Under the pieces are notes generated by a model. It saw only the letters and a list, made by a program, of their open reading frames with translations, did no database searches and was not told the DNA's origin. The position numbers were made by a program, and so were the translations under genes. Shown here one piece after another: positions 15,649 to 23,740 of a DNA stretch of 64,000 bases; positions within the stretch are counted from its first letter, which is position 1, and every line of letters begins with the position of its first letter. This DNA comes from a bacterium (GTDB lineage: Bacteria > Actinomycetota > Acidimicrobiia > Spongiisociales > UBA5794): NCBI GenBank assembly GCA_024228555.1, contig JAAETI010000123.1, positions 35,964 through 99,963 on the forward strand. Direction: 5' to 3'.

Positions 15649-17004
15649 CTAGTCGCCGAGCGCGTCTCGCAGCGCACCAAGCTGCGCAGCCACCGACTCC
15701 ATCGAACCACCACCGGCAGTGACCCGCGCCGCCACCGATGCCGTCGGAGTCAGCGCTTCGAGATCGCTGCCAGACAACTGGGGATGGGCCGCAGCCAACT
15801 CCTCTGCCGTCGCTTCACTGAGGGCCCGCCCCGAACCAGCAAGACCAGCGACAACACCTCCGACGACCTCATGAGCCTCGCGGAACGGAACTCCGCGATT
15901 CACCAAGATCTCGGCAAGGTCCAACGCCGTCACCATCGACGACGGCTCCGGCGGATGAAACACGGCGCTCTCCATCATCCCGCCCAGTGCGGCCAGAGCC
16001 AGCGACACGGTGTCATCAGCATGGAACACAGCCCTCTTGTCCTCTTGCAGGTCCCGGTTGTAGGTCAAAGGCAACCCCTTCTGCAGTGTCATCAGCGCGG
16101 TCAAATCACCAATTACGGTCGCCGACTTGCCTCTCGCCAACTCCGCAATATCAGGGTTCTTCTTCTGTGGCATCGCCGATGACCCGGTAGTGAAGGCATC
16201 ACCAAACGTCGCCCAACCGAACTCATCGCTCGCCCACAGCACCAACTCCTCGGCCAACCGCGACAGAGTCACCATCGTCTGCGCACAACAGAACGCATAC
16301 TCGGCAACGAAATCGCGTGACCCAACCGCATCCATCGAGTTGGCGAACACTGATGAGAACCCGAGCCGTGCCGCGCTATTGGCCGGGTCCAGCGGTAGGC
16401 GGCTTCCCGCCGAAGCCCCCGCCCCAAGCGGCGAAACATCAATCCGCACCTGCGCATCCTGGAAACGATCCCGATCCCGCAACAACATCCATGCATACGC
16501 CAGCAGATGGTGCGCCAACGGGACCGCCTGCGCCTGCTGCACATGGGTGTACGACGCAACGACAGTGTCGCCAACCTCCTCAGCAAGACCCATCAGCACC
16601 CGCACCAGATCACCAATCTGGACGGACCGCTCATCGGCGGCCCGGCACAGATAGAGACGCAGATCAAGACAGATCTGATCGTTGCGGGACCGCCCGGTAT
16701 GGAGCTTGCCTGCAGCCGATCCGATCAACTCACCGAGACGGCGCTCGACCGCCGAGTGCACGTCTTCATCGCCGTCAGACCAGGCAAACTCGCCCGACCG
16801 CGCCTCGACCAAGACCGTGCCCAAACCAGAGGCAATCGCCGCGGCGTCGTCAGCCGACAAGATCCCGACGTCGGCCAGCATGGCGGTGTGCGCCAGCGAA
16901 CCCTCGATGTCGTCGGCGAGCAACCGTCGATCCGAGTCGTCGACGGTGAACCGCCACAGCAACTCAGCCGGGCTCTCCTCAAACCTGCCACCCCATAGGG
17001 TCAT
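15649..17004 (-). CDS. argH: Argininosuccinate lyase
   Basis: The 451-residue enzyme splits argininosuccinate into arginine and fumarate, the last step of arginine synthesis. It shows MTLWGGRF at the start, the HSAVERRL and HTGRSRNDQ motifs of the fumarase/aspartase superfamily, and the signature GSSAMPQKKNPD that carries the catalytic Ser loop. Length is normal. It begins 2 bases after argG ends, so the two are translated from one message. Confidence 0.97.
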   Translation of the reverse strand: MTLWGGRFEESPAELLWRFTVDDSDRRLLADDIEGSLAHTAMLADVGILSADDAAAIASGLGTVLVEARSGEFAWSDGDEDVHSAVERRLGELIGSAAGKLHTGRSRNDQICLDLRLYLCRAADERSVQIGDLVRVLMGLAEEVGDTVVASYTHVQQAQAVPLAHHLLAYAWMLLRDRDRFQDAQVRIDVSPLGAGASAGSRLPLDPANSAARLGFSSVFANSMDAVGSRDFVAEYAFCCAQTMVTLSRLAEELVLWASDEFGWATFGDAFTTGSSAMPQKKNPDIAELARGKSATVIGDLTALMTLQKGLPLTYNRDLQEDKRAVFHADDTVSLALAALGGMMESAVFHPPEPSSMVTALDLAEILVNRGVPFREAHEVVGGVVAGLAGSGRALSEATAEELAAAHPQLSGSDLEALTPTASVAARVTAGGGSMESVAAQLGALRDALGD

Positions 17005-17006
17005 AG

Positions 17007-18221
17007 CTACTCGCCCTCTCCAAGACGCTTCTCAGCAAAGGTACGCAGCCGCAACGACTGCAACCGGATGAATCCCTCTGCATCGGCCTGGTCGTAAACA
17101 TCATCGGCCTCGAACGTCACCGTTGCCTCGTCGTAGAGGCTGTCGGAATCGGACCGGCGCCCATCGACGATCACGTTTCCCTTGTACAAGGTGATGCGTG
17201 CCTCGCCGTTGACTCGCTGTTGGATCTCATCCATGAACTTCTGCAGAGCCTCGCGCTCGGGCGAATACCAAAATCCGTTGTAGACCATCTCCGCATACCG
17301 CGGCGACAGTTCATCACGCAGGTGGGTGACCTCACGATCAAGCGTCAGCGACTCGACGGCCCTATGCGCATGATGCAGGATCGTGCCACCGGGAGTCTCA
17401 TAGACACCCCGTGACTTCATGCCGACAAACCGATTCTCGACAATGTCGACCCGGCCAACGCCATGAGCACCACCGATCGCATTGAGCCTGGTCAGAATCT
17501 CGACCGGACTCATCCGCACCCCGTTGATGGCGACGGCATCACCCTTCTCAAACTCGATCGACAACGTCTCCATCATGTCCGGTGCTTCCCACGGGTCGAC
17601 CGTCATGCGGAACATGCCCTTGGGCGGCGCCACCCAGGGGTCCTCGAGCACGCCGCCCTCATACGAGATGTGCAGCAGGTTGGCGTCCATCGAATACGGC
17701 TTCTCCGGCGTAACCGGAATTGGGATGTTGTGCTTCTCGGCATATGCGACACAATCGGCCCGCCCTGTCAGATCCCACTCCCGCCACGGTGCGATCACCT
17801 TGATCGACGGGTCGATCGCATATGCAGCCAGCTCAAACCGGACCTGATCGTTGCCCTTGCCGGTCGCCCCATGCGCAATCGCATCAGCACCAGTTGCCTT
17901 GACCGCATCCATCATTCCCTTCGAGATGATGGGGCGGGCCAGCGACGTTCCCAACAGGTAATACCCCTCATAGATGGCGTTGGCCCTGATCGCAGGGAAG
18001 ACAAAGTCAGAGACAAACTCGGCCCGCAGGTCATCAACGATTGCCTGCGACGCTCCCGTCGCCATGGCCTTCTCCTCGGCCTCAGCGACTTCATCGCCCT
18101 GACCGACGTCTGCGGTGTACGCAACCACCTCGGCCCCGTACTCATCTTTGATCCACTGCAGAATCACCGATGTGTCCAACCCACCGCTGTAGGCGAGGAC
18201 AACCTTCTTGATATCTCTCAT
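17007..18221 (-). CDS. argG: Argininosuccinate synthase
   Basis: A 404-residue enzyme joining citrulline and aspartate with ATP. The N-terminus contains the PP-loop-type nucleotide motif [12 protein letters not shown]; further signatures are [12 protein letters not shown] and the citrulline/aspartate-binding segment [15 protein letters not shown]. Full length. Its start overlaps the end of argR by 4 bases, which signals translational coupling. Confidence 0.97.
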   Translation of the reverse strand: MRDIKKVVLAYSGGLDTSVILQWIKDEYGAEVVAYTADVGQGDEVAEAEEKAMATGASQAIVDDLRAEFVSDFVFPAIRANAIYEGYYLLGTSLARPIISKGMMDAVKATGADAIAHGATGKGNDQVRFELAAYAIDPSIKVIAPWREWDLTGRADCVAYAEKHNIPIPVTPEKPYSMDANLLHISYEGGVLEDPWVAPPKGMFRMTVDPWEAPDMMETLSIEFEKGDAVAINGVRMSPVEILTRLNAIGGAHGVGRVDIVENRFVGMKSRGVYETPGGTILHHAHRAVESLTLDREVTHLRDELSPRYAEMVYNGFWYSPEREALQKFMDEIQQRVNGEARITLYKGNVIVDGRRSDSDSLYDEATVTFEADDVYDQADAEGFIRLQSLRLRTFAEKRLGEGE

Positions 18222-18685
18222 CTTCGGACTCCCATTTCTTCGATGTTTGCAGCAACTTCTTCACCGCTCCCGGCAGCGGCAACAACTAGCAAGGTGTCAT
18301 CGCCTGCAACGGTGCCGAGTACTCCGTCTACTTGAGCGGCATCGATGGCACCTGCCACCAGATGGGCCGCTCCCGGCGGGGTACGCACAACAACAAGGTT
18401 GCCGGAAACGACGATCTCGTCGACAAAGTCATTGACGGCGCGCCGCAGCCGGATTTCTGCTTCGGACAGCTCCTGTGGGCTGGCAGCCGTGGTGTACTCG
18501 ACGGACCCATCTGCGTTGCGAGTCTTGACCGCCCCCAGTGCATCAAGATCCCGCGACACGGTGGCCTGGGTCACCGGGAACCCCTCTCCTTGGAGGAGCA
18601 CAACCAATTCAGCCTGACTTGTGATCGACCCCTCGGCGAGGAGTTTACGGATACGTCTGCGTCGCTTTGCGGTGACCGGACTCAT
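18218..18685 (-). CDS. argR: Arginine repressor
   Basis: The 155-residue regulator has an N-terminal winged helix ([35 protein letters not shown]) and the C-terminal arginine-binding, hexamer-forming domain ([31 protein letters not shown]). With arginine bound it represses arginine biosynthesis genes. It is embedded in the operon it presumably controls, overlapping argB and argG by 4 bases each; the candidate operator lies before argC. Confidence 0.95.
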   Translation of the reverse strand: MSPVTAKRRRRIRKLLAEGSITSQAELVVLLQGEGFPVTQATVSRDLDALGAVKTRNADGSVEYTTAASPQELSEAEIRLRRAVNDFVDEIVVSGNLVVVRTPPGAAHLVAGAIDAAQVDGVLGTVAGDDTLLVVAAAGSGEEVAANIEEMGVRR

Positions 18686-19584
18686 TCGACCGGCTCCATC
18701 GTGATCATCGTTCCGATCCCCTCAGGGGTGAACACCTCGAGCAGCAAGGCATGCTGCATCCGGCCATCGAGAATGTGGGCACGCTCAACGCCGCCCTGGA
18801 CGGCCGAGATGCAAGATCTCAGCTTTGGCAGCATCCCTGCCGATGCGGAATCAGACTCGATCAGTCTCTTCAGGTCGTCGACGACGATCCGGGCGATGAG
18901 CGAGTCCTTGTCGCCGAGGTCTCGGTACAAGCCCTCAACGTCGGTGAGATACACGACCTTGAGCGCCCCCAACGCCTCCGCCAGCGCTCCGGCGGCGGTA
19001 TCGGCATTCAGGTTGTAGGCCTTGCCGTCCTCCCCCCGCGCCAGCGGAGCAACGACCGGCACATAGCCCTGGTGCTGCAGACTCTGGATGAGTCCGGGAT
19101 TGACCTCGGTGATCTCGCCGACAAAGCCGAGACGCTCGTCCTTTGGTTTGGCCACGAACAGATTGCCGTCGAGCCCGTTGACCCCTGCGGCGACCGAGCC
19201 ATGGGCATTGATCAGCCGGACAATGTCGGGATTGATCTCACCTGCAAGGGTCGACTGGACGACGCGGATGGTCTCGTTGTCGGTAACACGGAGCCCCTCA
19301 AACCACTGCGGCTCGATTCCGCGCTGGCCCATCGCGGCGGAGATGTGTGGTCCGCCACCGTGCACAATCACAGGGTTGATACCGACGTAATGGAGCATTG
19401 CCACATCGTCAGCAAAAGTGTTGCGCAGGCTCGCGTCGACCATCGCCGATCCGCCGTACTTGATGACGACGGTCTTGCCCCTGAAGTCCTTGATGAAGGG
19501 CAGCGCTTCCGAGAAGATCCGGGCCTTCCCCATCGTCTTGGCGATACGGGGCTTGGCCTCGTGAGGTGTCGAATGTCCGTTCAT
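18682..19584 (-). CDS. argB: N-acetylglutamate kinase
   Basis: The 300-residue amino-acid kinase phosphorylates N-acetylglutamate. Motifs: TVVIKYGGSAMVD for the phosphate loop, VIVHGGGPHISAAM for substrate binding, and NLNADTAAGALAEAL with VVYLTDVEGLYRD for nucleotide binding. The length and an extended N-terminus are of the type found in arginine-inhibited enzymes, so feedback inhibition is likely. It overlaps argJ by one base and argR by four. Confidence 0.96.
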   Translation of the reverse strand: MNGHSTPHEAKPRIAKTMGKARIFSEALPFIKDFRGKTVVIKYGGSAMVDASLRNTFADDVAMLHYVGINPVIVHGGGPHISAAMGQRGIEPQWFEGLRVTDNETIRVVQSTLAGEINPDIVRLINAHGSVAAGVNGLDGNLFVAKPKDERLGFVGEITEVNPGLIQSLQHQGYVPVVAPLARGEDGKAYNLNADTAAGALAEALGALKVVYLTDVEGLYRDLGDKDSLIARIVVDDLKRLIESDSASAGMLPKLRSCISAVQGGVERAHILDGRMQHALLLEVFTPEGIGTMITMEPVE

Positions 19585-20816
19585 CAGCTGTACTCCGCGT
19601 TGAAGGAAACGTATTCCGGGGTGAGGTCGGTCGTAATCACCCGAGCTGTTCCCGGGCCGGCGCCGACAGTCATCGTTACTGTGAAGTCACCGATGGCGAT
19701 CGCATTGTGTAGGGCGCGATTGTCGTGATCGACCGCAACCCCCTCCTTGGCGATGGCGATCGCATTGTGTAGGGCGCGATTGTCGTGATCGACCGCAACC
19801 CCCTCCTTGGCGATGGCGATCGCGCTGTATGCGATCCCAAACTGGGCCGGATCGAACTCCACGTCGGTCGCTCCAAGCGCACCCAGGAGCCGACCCCAGT
19901 TGGGGTCACCGCCGTAGAACGCCGACCTCACCAGAGCGGAGTCTGCGACCAGACGGCCCGCCTTGCGGGCAGTCGCATCATCGGCCGCCCCGATGACTTC
20001 GATGGTCACCACACGGCTGGCTCCCTCGGCGTCGGCAGCTAGTTGATTGGCCAGATCCCAACAGACCGCGGCGACGGCCGCGGTGAATGCCGCCGGTTCC
20101 GGCACTACCCCGCTTCGTCCCGAGGCGAGCAAGAGGACCGTGTCGTTGGTCGAGGGACAGCCGTCGACGTTGAGTGCATGAAATGAACCGTCGACCGCGG
20201 TGTGCAGCGCCGCATCGAGCAACTCTGGGCTGACTGCTGCGTCAGTCGTTAGGACGACCAGCATTGTCGCCATGTCGGGTCGAACCATGCCGGCACCCTT
20301 GGCCATCCCACCAACGGTGTAGCCATCGACCTTGCGGAGACTCTCCTTCGGCACTGTGTCTGTGGTCATGATCGCTCGTGCAGCCGCGGTACCGGCAGCG
20401 CCGTTGGTCCCCAGTGCACCGACACCGTCGGCAATTCCTGTGAGAAGCTTGTCAACGGGGAGCGGTGGTCCGATCCCGCCCGTTGAGCAGACGAGTACTT
20501 CGTCGGAGGAGCATCCAAGTGCCGCAGCCGCCACCGCGGCCGAAGCCCTGGCATCGGCGAGACCGGCATCTCCCGTCCCGGCGTTGGCGCATCCCGAGTT
20601 CAGCACAACGGCATGGACCATGGGGCCATGGGCCAGATGCTCCCGGCTGACGATCACAGGGGCGGCAGCCGCCTGGTTCACAGTGAACACGCCTGCACCA
20701 ATGGTGTCGGGTCCACCGACGACAAGGGCGAGATCAAGAGCACCCGCTTGCTTGATACCGGTGGCAAGTCCAGCAGCTGCAAAGCCGGCGGCAGCGGTCA
20801 CACTCATGGCATCCAC
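19584..20816 (-). CDS. argJ: Glutamate N-acetyltransferase / amino-acid acetyltransferase (bifunctional ArgJ) with a 20-residue duplication
   Basis: ArgJ recycles the acetyl group from N-acetylornithine to glutamate. The self-cleavage site is present in KGAGMVRPDMATMLVV, with the nucleophile Thr after Ala, so the protein should mature into alpha and beta chains. The length is 410 instead of about 390 because a 20-residue block beginning AIAIAKEGVAVDH is present twice in tandem near residues 335-375. At DNA level the two copies are identical, so the event is very recent or is an assembly error. It lies in the beta chain on a strand-turn segment; effect on activity is unknown. Confidence 0.93.
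   Translation of the reverse strand: MDAMSVTAAAGFAAAGLATGIKQAGALDLALVVGGPDTIGAGVFTVNQAAAAPVIVSREHLAHGPMVHAVVLNSGCANAGTGDAGLADARASAAVAAAALGCSSDEVLVCSTGGIGPPLPVDKLLTGIADGVGALGTNGAAGTAAARAIMTTDTVPKESLRKVDGYTVGGMAKGAGMVRPDMATMLVVLTTDAAVSPELLDAALHTAVDGSFHALNVDGCPSTNDTVLLLASGRSGVVPEPAAFTAAVAAVCWDLANQLAADAEGASRVVTIEVIGAADDATARKAGRLVADSALVRSAFYGGDPNWGRLLGALGATDVEFDPAQFGIAYSAIAIAKEGVAVDHDNRALHNAIAIAKEGVAVDHDNRALHNAIAIGDFTVTMTVGAGPGTARVITTDLTPEYVSFNAEYS
19691..19810. repeat. Exact 60-bp tandem duplication inside argJ
   Basis: Two identical adjacent 60-base units, 19691-19750 and 19751-19810, followed by 13 bases of a third (CGATGGCGATCGC). The unit is a multiple of three and keeps the argJ frame. The short shared end suggests replication slippage between CGATGGCGATCGC direct repeats. 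Confidence 0.95.
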
Positions 20817-21826
20817 CCTGCCATCGGCAACCCTGCGGTCTCGTCATAGCCAAGCATCACGTTCGCACACTGCACCGCTTGGCCAGCGGCCCCTTTCAGC
20901 AGGTTGTCGATTACGGAAATCACAACTGCGGTGTTGGTGCGCGGGTCGAAGTGCGGCTGCACCAACGCCCGGTTGGTTCCGACGACCCATCGTGTTTTGG
21001 GAGACTGCTCCACAACCGAAACGAATGGTGCGTCGGCATACGCAGACTCGTAGACAGCCGTGATCGCCGCTGCGTCGGTCCCCGGTTGCGCCGGTACGTA
21101 ACAAGTCGACATGATCCCCCGCTGCATCGGCACAAGGTGAGGTGTGAAAATGACTGTCGGCTCTGTTGCGCCGAGGGCGCCAAGCCCTTGCTCGATCTCG
21201 GGGCGATGGCGATGGGTAAGTACGCCGTATGCGCTCACGCCTTCGTCAACGGCGCCAAACATCAGGTTCTCCTTGGCCCCCCGCCCTGCGCCGGATACAC
21301 CGGACATCGAGTCGACGATCACGGCACCGTCTCCGATCAGGCCGGCCTGTTGCAGTGGGGCGGTCGCCAGCAACGCCGAAGTTGGGTAGCAGCCAGGGGC
21401 CGCCGCCCGGTCGGCACCGACCAGTTCCTTGCCGAACAACTCGGGGATGCCGTACGGCCAGCCACCAAGTTGCTCGCCGTATGGATGTGGCGATCCGTAG
21501 GCGGCCTCGTAACGATCAGTGGAATCGAGTCGGAAGTCGCTGCCGAGATCGACAACCTTGATGCCCTTCGCCAGCAGCTCCATGGCCGGGTCCGAGGACG
21601 CTCCGTGTGGCAACGCAAGAAAGGCGAGATCAGCATCGCGTACATCGTTGGACCCGAGCACACGCTCACCGCCGGTGAGATGTGGATGCACGTCGCCCAG
21701 TTTGGCTCCTGCCTTGCTGTGCGCACCAAGATGGACGACCTCCATCTCGGGATGGTCGTCAACAAGCCGAATGAGTTCGCCTCCGGCGTAACCGGAGGCA
21801 CCGAGGATGGCTATGCGGGTTTTCAT
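20804..21826 (-). CDS. argC: N-acetyl-gamma-glutamyl-phosphate reductase
   Basis: A 340-residue NADPH-dependent enzyme that reduces the product of ArgB. The dinucleotide motif ILGASGYAGGELIRL is at the N-terminus, the catalytic Cys is in AAPGCYPTSALLA, and the late His region FTPHLVPMQRGI is conserved. It is the first gene of the operon, and its end overlaps argJ by 13 bases. A consensus promoter precedes it at 21853-21880. Confidence 0.96.
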   Translation of the reverse strand: MKTRIAILGASGYAGGELIRLVDDHPEMEVVHLGAHSKAGAKLGDVHPHLTGGERVLGSNDVRDADLAFLALPHGASSDPAMELLAKGIKVVDLGSDFRLDSTDRYEAAYGSPHPYGEQLGGWPYGIPELFGKELVGADRAAAPGCYPTSALLATAPLQQAGLIGDGAVIVDSMSGVSGAGRGAKENLMFGAVDEGVSAYGVLTHRHRPEIEQGLGALGATEPTVIFTPHLVPMQRGIMSTCYVPAQPGTDAAAITAVYESAYADAPFVSVVEQSPKTRWVVGTNRALVQPHFDPRTNTAVVISVIDNLLKGAAGQAVQCANVMLGYDETAGLPMAGWMP

Positions 21827-21852
21827 GGTTCCTTCTGGATCAGGAAGGAGCG

Positions 21853-21880
21853 ATTATACGTATATGTGCATAACTGTCAA
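21853..21880 (-). promoter_or_regulatory. Arginine operon promoter with overlapping ARG-box-like dyad
   Basis: Read on the minus strand, TTGACA (21875-21880) and TATAAT (21853-21858) are both perfect sigma-70-type hexamers with a 16-base spacer. The spacer and -10 form an AT-rich imperfect dyad, TTATGCACATATACGTATAA, of the size of an ArgR operator. Transcription would begin about 20 bases before argC. ArgR binding is inferred. Confidence 0.75.
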
Positions 21881-21929
21881 CACGGCGATAGTGAGTGTCA
21901 GCACCCTCACCCAGCATTAACCTCAAAGC

Positions 21930-22088
21930 ATGCTCTTTGCGCACCAAGGCGGTTGGGACGAGACCCTCATGTTCCTGGTGCCGATCGTCCTTGCGTTCTT
22001 TGTGATCCGCAGGCTGGAAAGGCGGGGTCAGGCCGCCGCCGAGGACCAGGCTCAGGAAGAGTCTGAGTCGCAGAACACCACACCGTAG
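21930..22088 (+). CDS. Small single-pass membrane protein
   Basis: A 52-residue frame from ATG 21930: a short N-terminus MLFAHQGGWDE, one hydrophobic helix (about residues 12-25, TLMFLVPIVLAFFV), a basic stop-transfer RRLERRG and an acidic Gln/Glu-rich tail. The compact topology with positive-inside charge supports a real gene. It overlaps the convergent membrane-protein gene by 37 bases at the 3' ends. No function can be given. Confidence 0.5.
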   Translation: MLFAHQGGWDETLMFLVPIVLAFFVIRRLERRGQAAAEDQAQEESESQNTTP

Positions 22089-23611
22089 AAGTTGTGCGCT
22101 GCCTGATCGAGGTATTCCTCGATCAGGTTCATCTTGCGGACCTCGCCATCGCTGACTGCGGTCGCACGTAGGCCATCCATCGTGGCGCACCGTGCCGCGT
22201 TGTCGGCGGGATCGAAATCAACCAACTGCTGGCCGGCCGTGATGTGCAGGATGCCCTCTTCGTTGATGCCAACCCGTCGCATGTCCTCACGATTGACCAC
22301 CGTCACCGCGACAAACACAACACCGACAACGGCCAACCCGAACGCCAGCCAACCACGTGCAGAAACACGCTCCAACAACAATGCCATGCCAACCGAGATC
22401 AACACCGACCAGGCAATCCAACCAAACCCGGTCTCCCGCCACGGAGCGGGGTTGAAGCCCTTTGCCTGCAACCCTGAGCTAATCGCGGCCAGGAACGAGG
22501 CCACCACAATGACTGACACGTAGTAGCCGATGAGCGGAGCCACGCTGCGGAGAGCCGTTGGTATCGAGCCGCCGCCAAACGGTGATCTTTGATTGAGCCG
22601 TTTCGCCCCCCACCACACAAGACCGACCGCGACCGCCGCAACCACCACCGCGATCAAAAGATCCGCAGAAGGACGGGTCAGCAGACGGGCAACCACACGT
22701 GTCTGCGCCGCCAGACCAACCGGCACAAAGGCCGATCCAATGCGAAACGGCATTAGCACTAGGAAGTCCAGACCCAGGTCGGGTTCAGCCGCACCGTAGC
22801 AACCACCACTCGAGCAGTAATAGGCAATGAAGAACCGTGCGGGAAGAAACACCACAGCAAACCCGGCGGCAAGTGCCACCCACAGGCGGATACTGAATTG
22901 CTCCCACATCCGCTTCCAATTCCAGCCCGCAGTAGCGCTCACCAACAACACAACATGGACGAGCCCGAGCGGTAGCGCCAACCAGGCCAGCTCGATCATC
23001 GAGGCCAACACTGCACCCAACAGCCCAGCAGCAAGGTAGAGCCACGCACCTCGATCAGCTGGGGTCTGGGGCACGTACCGACCCAGCCAGAGCGGGACCA
23101 GCAATGCCACCGACGCCGTTCCCAGGTAGAGGCCGGGGAACAAGGTCAGGGGGTGGACCGCCGGGTTGACCAAGACCAGCGAACCGGCAAAGACGATGGG
23201 GAGGAGCACGGACACTCGCTCCCAGACAGCTCCCTCCCCCGCGGCCCGCCGGTACTGGTTGACCGTCAACAGTCCCGTCGTCAGCAGCAGCGAGACCATC
23301 GCAAGCTTCACAACCGCCATGCCGACGTTTGGAGCGACGCCAAACACCACGCCGAGACGCACCACCAGCCAGTGCTCGAGATAGAACCCGAGCCGGCTAA
23401 TCGGGCGGAAGACCCCAACGTCGATAAACGCAGTGACTTCCCGCATGACCTGATCCCACAACAGCAACGGATTGCCCCCGACCAGCGCCTCCGGCATATA
23501 CATCACGAAGCGCTCGTCAGCCCACGGTCGCGCAAACAGTGCGGGGGAGGCCACTAGAGCCGCAAGAGCGGTCCCGATGATGACGAAACGGCGGTTGATT
23601 CGGGGGTTCAT
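22052..23611 (-). CDS. Polytopic membrane protein, possibly glycosyltransferase-like
   Basis: 519 residues from ATG 23611 (MNPRINRRFVIIG); the frame continues upstream to 23818 but that leader has no membrane-protein character. There are about ten hydrophobic segments, with an early periplasmic-looking loop (RPWADERFVMYMPEALVGG) and a soluble C-terminal domain with EGILHITAGQQLVDFDPADNAARC. The pattern recalls membrane glycosyltransferases of the GT39/GT-C kind, but no catalytic DD or DE motif is certain. It is divergent from yjjI. Confidence 0.65.
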   Translation of the reverse strand: MNPRINRRFVIIGTALAALVASPALFARPWADERFVMYMPEALVGGNPLLLWDQVMREVTAFIDVGVFRPISRLGFYLEHWLVVRLGVVFGVAPNVGMAVVKLAMVSLLLTTGLLTVNQYRRAAGEGAVWERVSVLLPIVFAGSLVLVNPAVHPLTLFPGLYLGTASVALLVPLWLGRYVPQTPADRGAWLYLAAGLLGAVLASMIELAWLALPLGLVHVVLLVSATAGWNWKRMWEQFSIRLWVALAAGFAVVFLPARFFIAYYCSSGGCYGAAEPDLGLDFLVLMPFRIGSAFVPVGLAAQTRVVARLLTRPSADLLIAVVVAAVAVGLVWWGAKRLNQRSPFGGGSIPTALRSVAPLIGYYVSVIVVASFLAAISSGLQAKGFNPAPWRETGFGWIAWSVLISVGMALLLERVSARGWLAFGLAVVGVVFVAVTVVNREDMRRVGINEEGILHITAGQQLVDFDPADNAARCATMDGLRATAVSDGEVRKMNLIEEYLDQAAHNFYGVVFCDSDSS

Positions 23612-23740
23612 GACCGAATCGAGAGTAGCCAGACACGGTGGTGCAACCGGGGCCAACCGCAAAATCTCAGAGTGTCCCACTGGACAAATGGTCTCCAGTC
23701 CCCGATTATTGGGCCGGGCGGGTGCCCAGGAGGTCCCAAA

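Noticed and set aside
17463..18335. 290-codon plus-strand frame over argG and argR
   Set aside because: Shadow of argG/argR; no domain, no ribosome site.
18751..19728. 325-codon plus-strand frame over argB/argJ
   Set aside because: Shadow of conserved genes; no own features.
19691..19810. Repeat considered as CRISPR
   Set aside because: Two directly adjacent units without spacers, in frame inside argJ.
20879..22066. 395-codon plus-strand frame across argC
   Set aside because: Antisense to the well-conserved argC and composition typical of shadow frames (Arg/His/Cys-rich).
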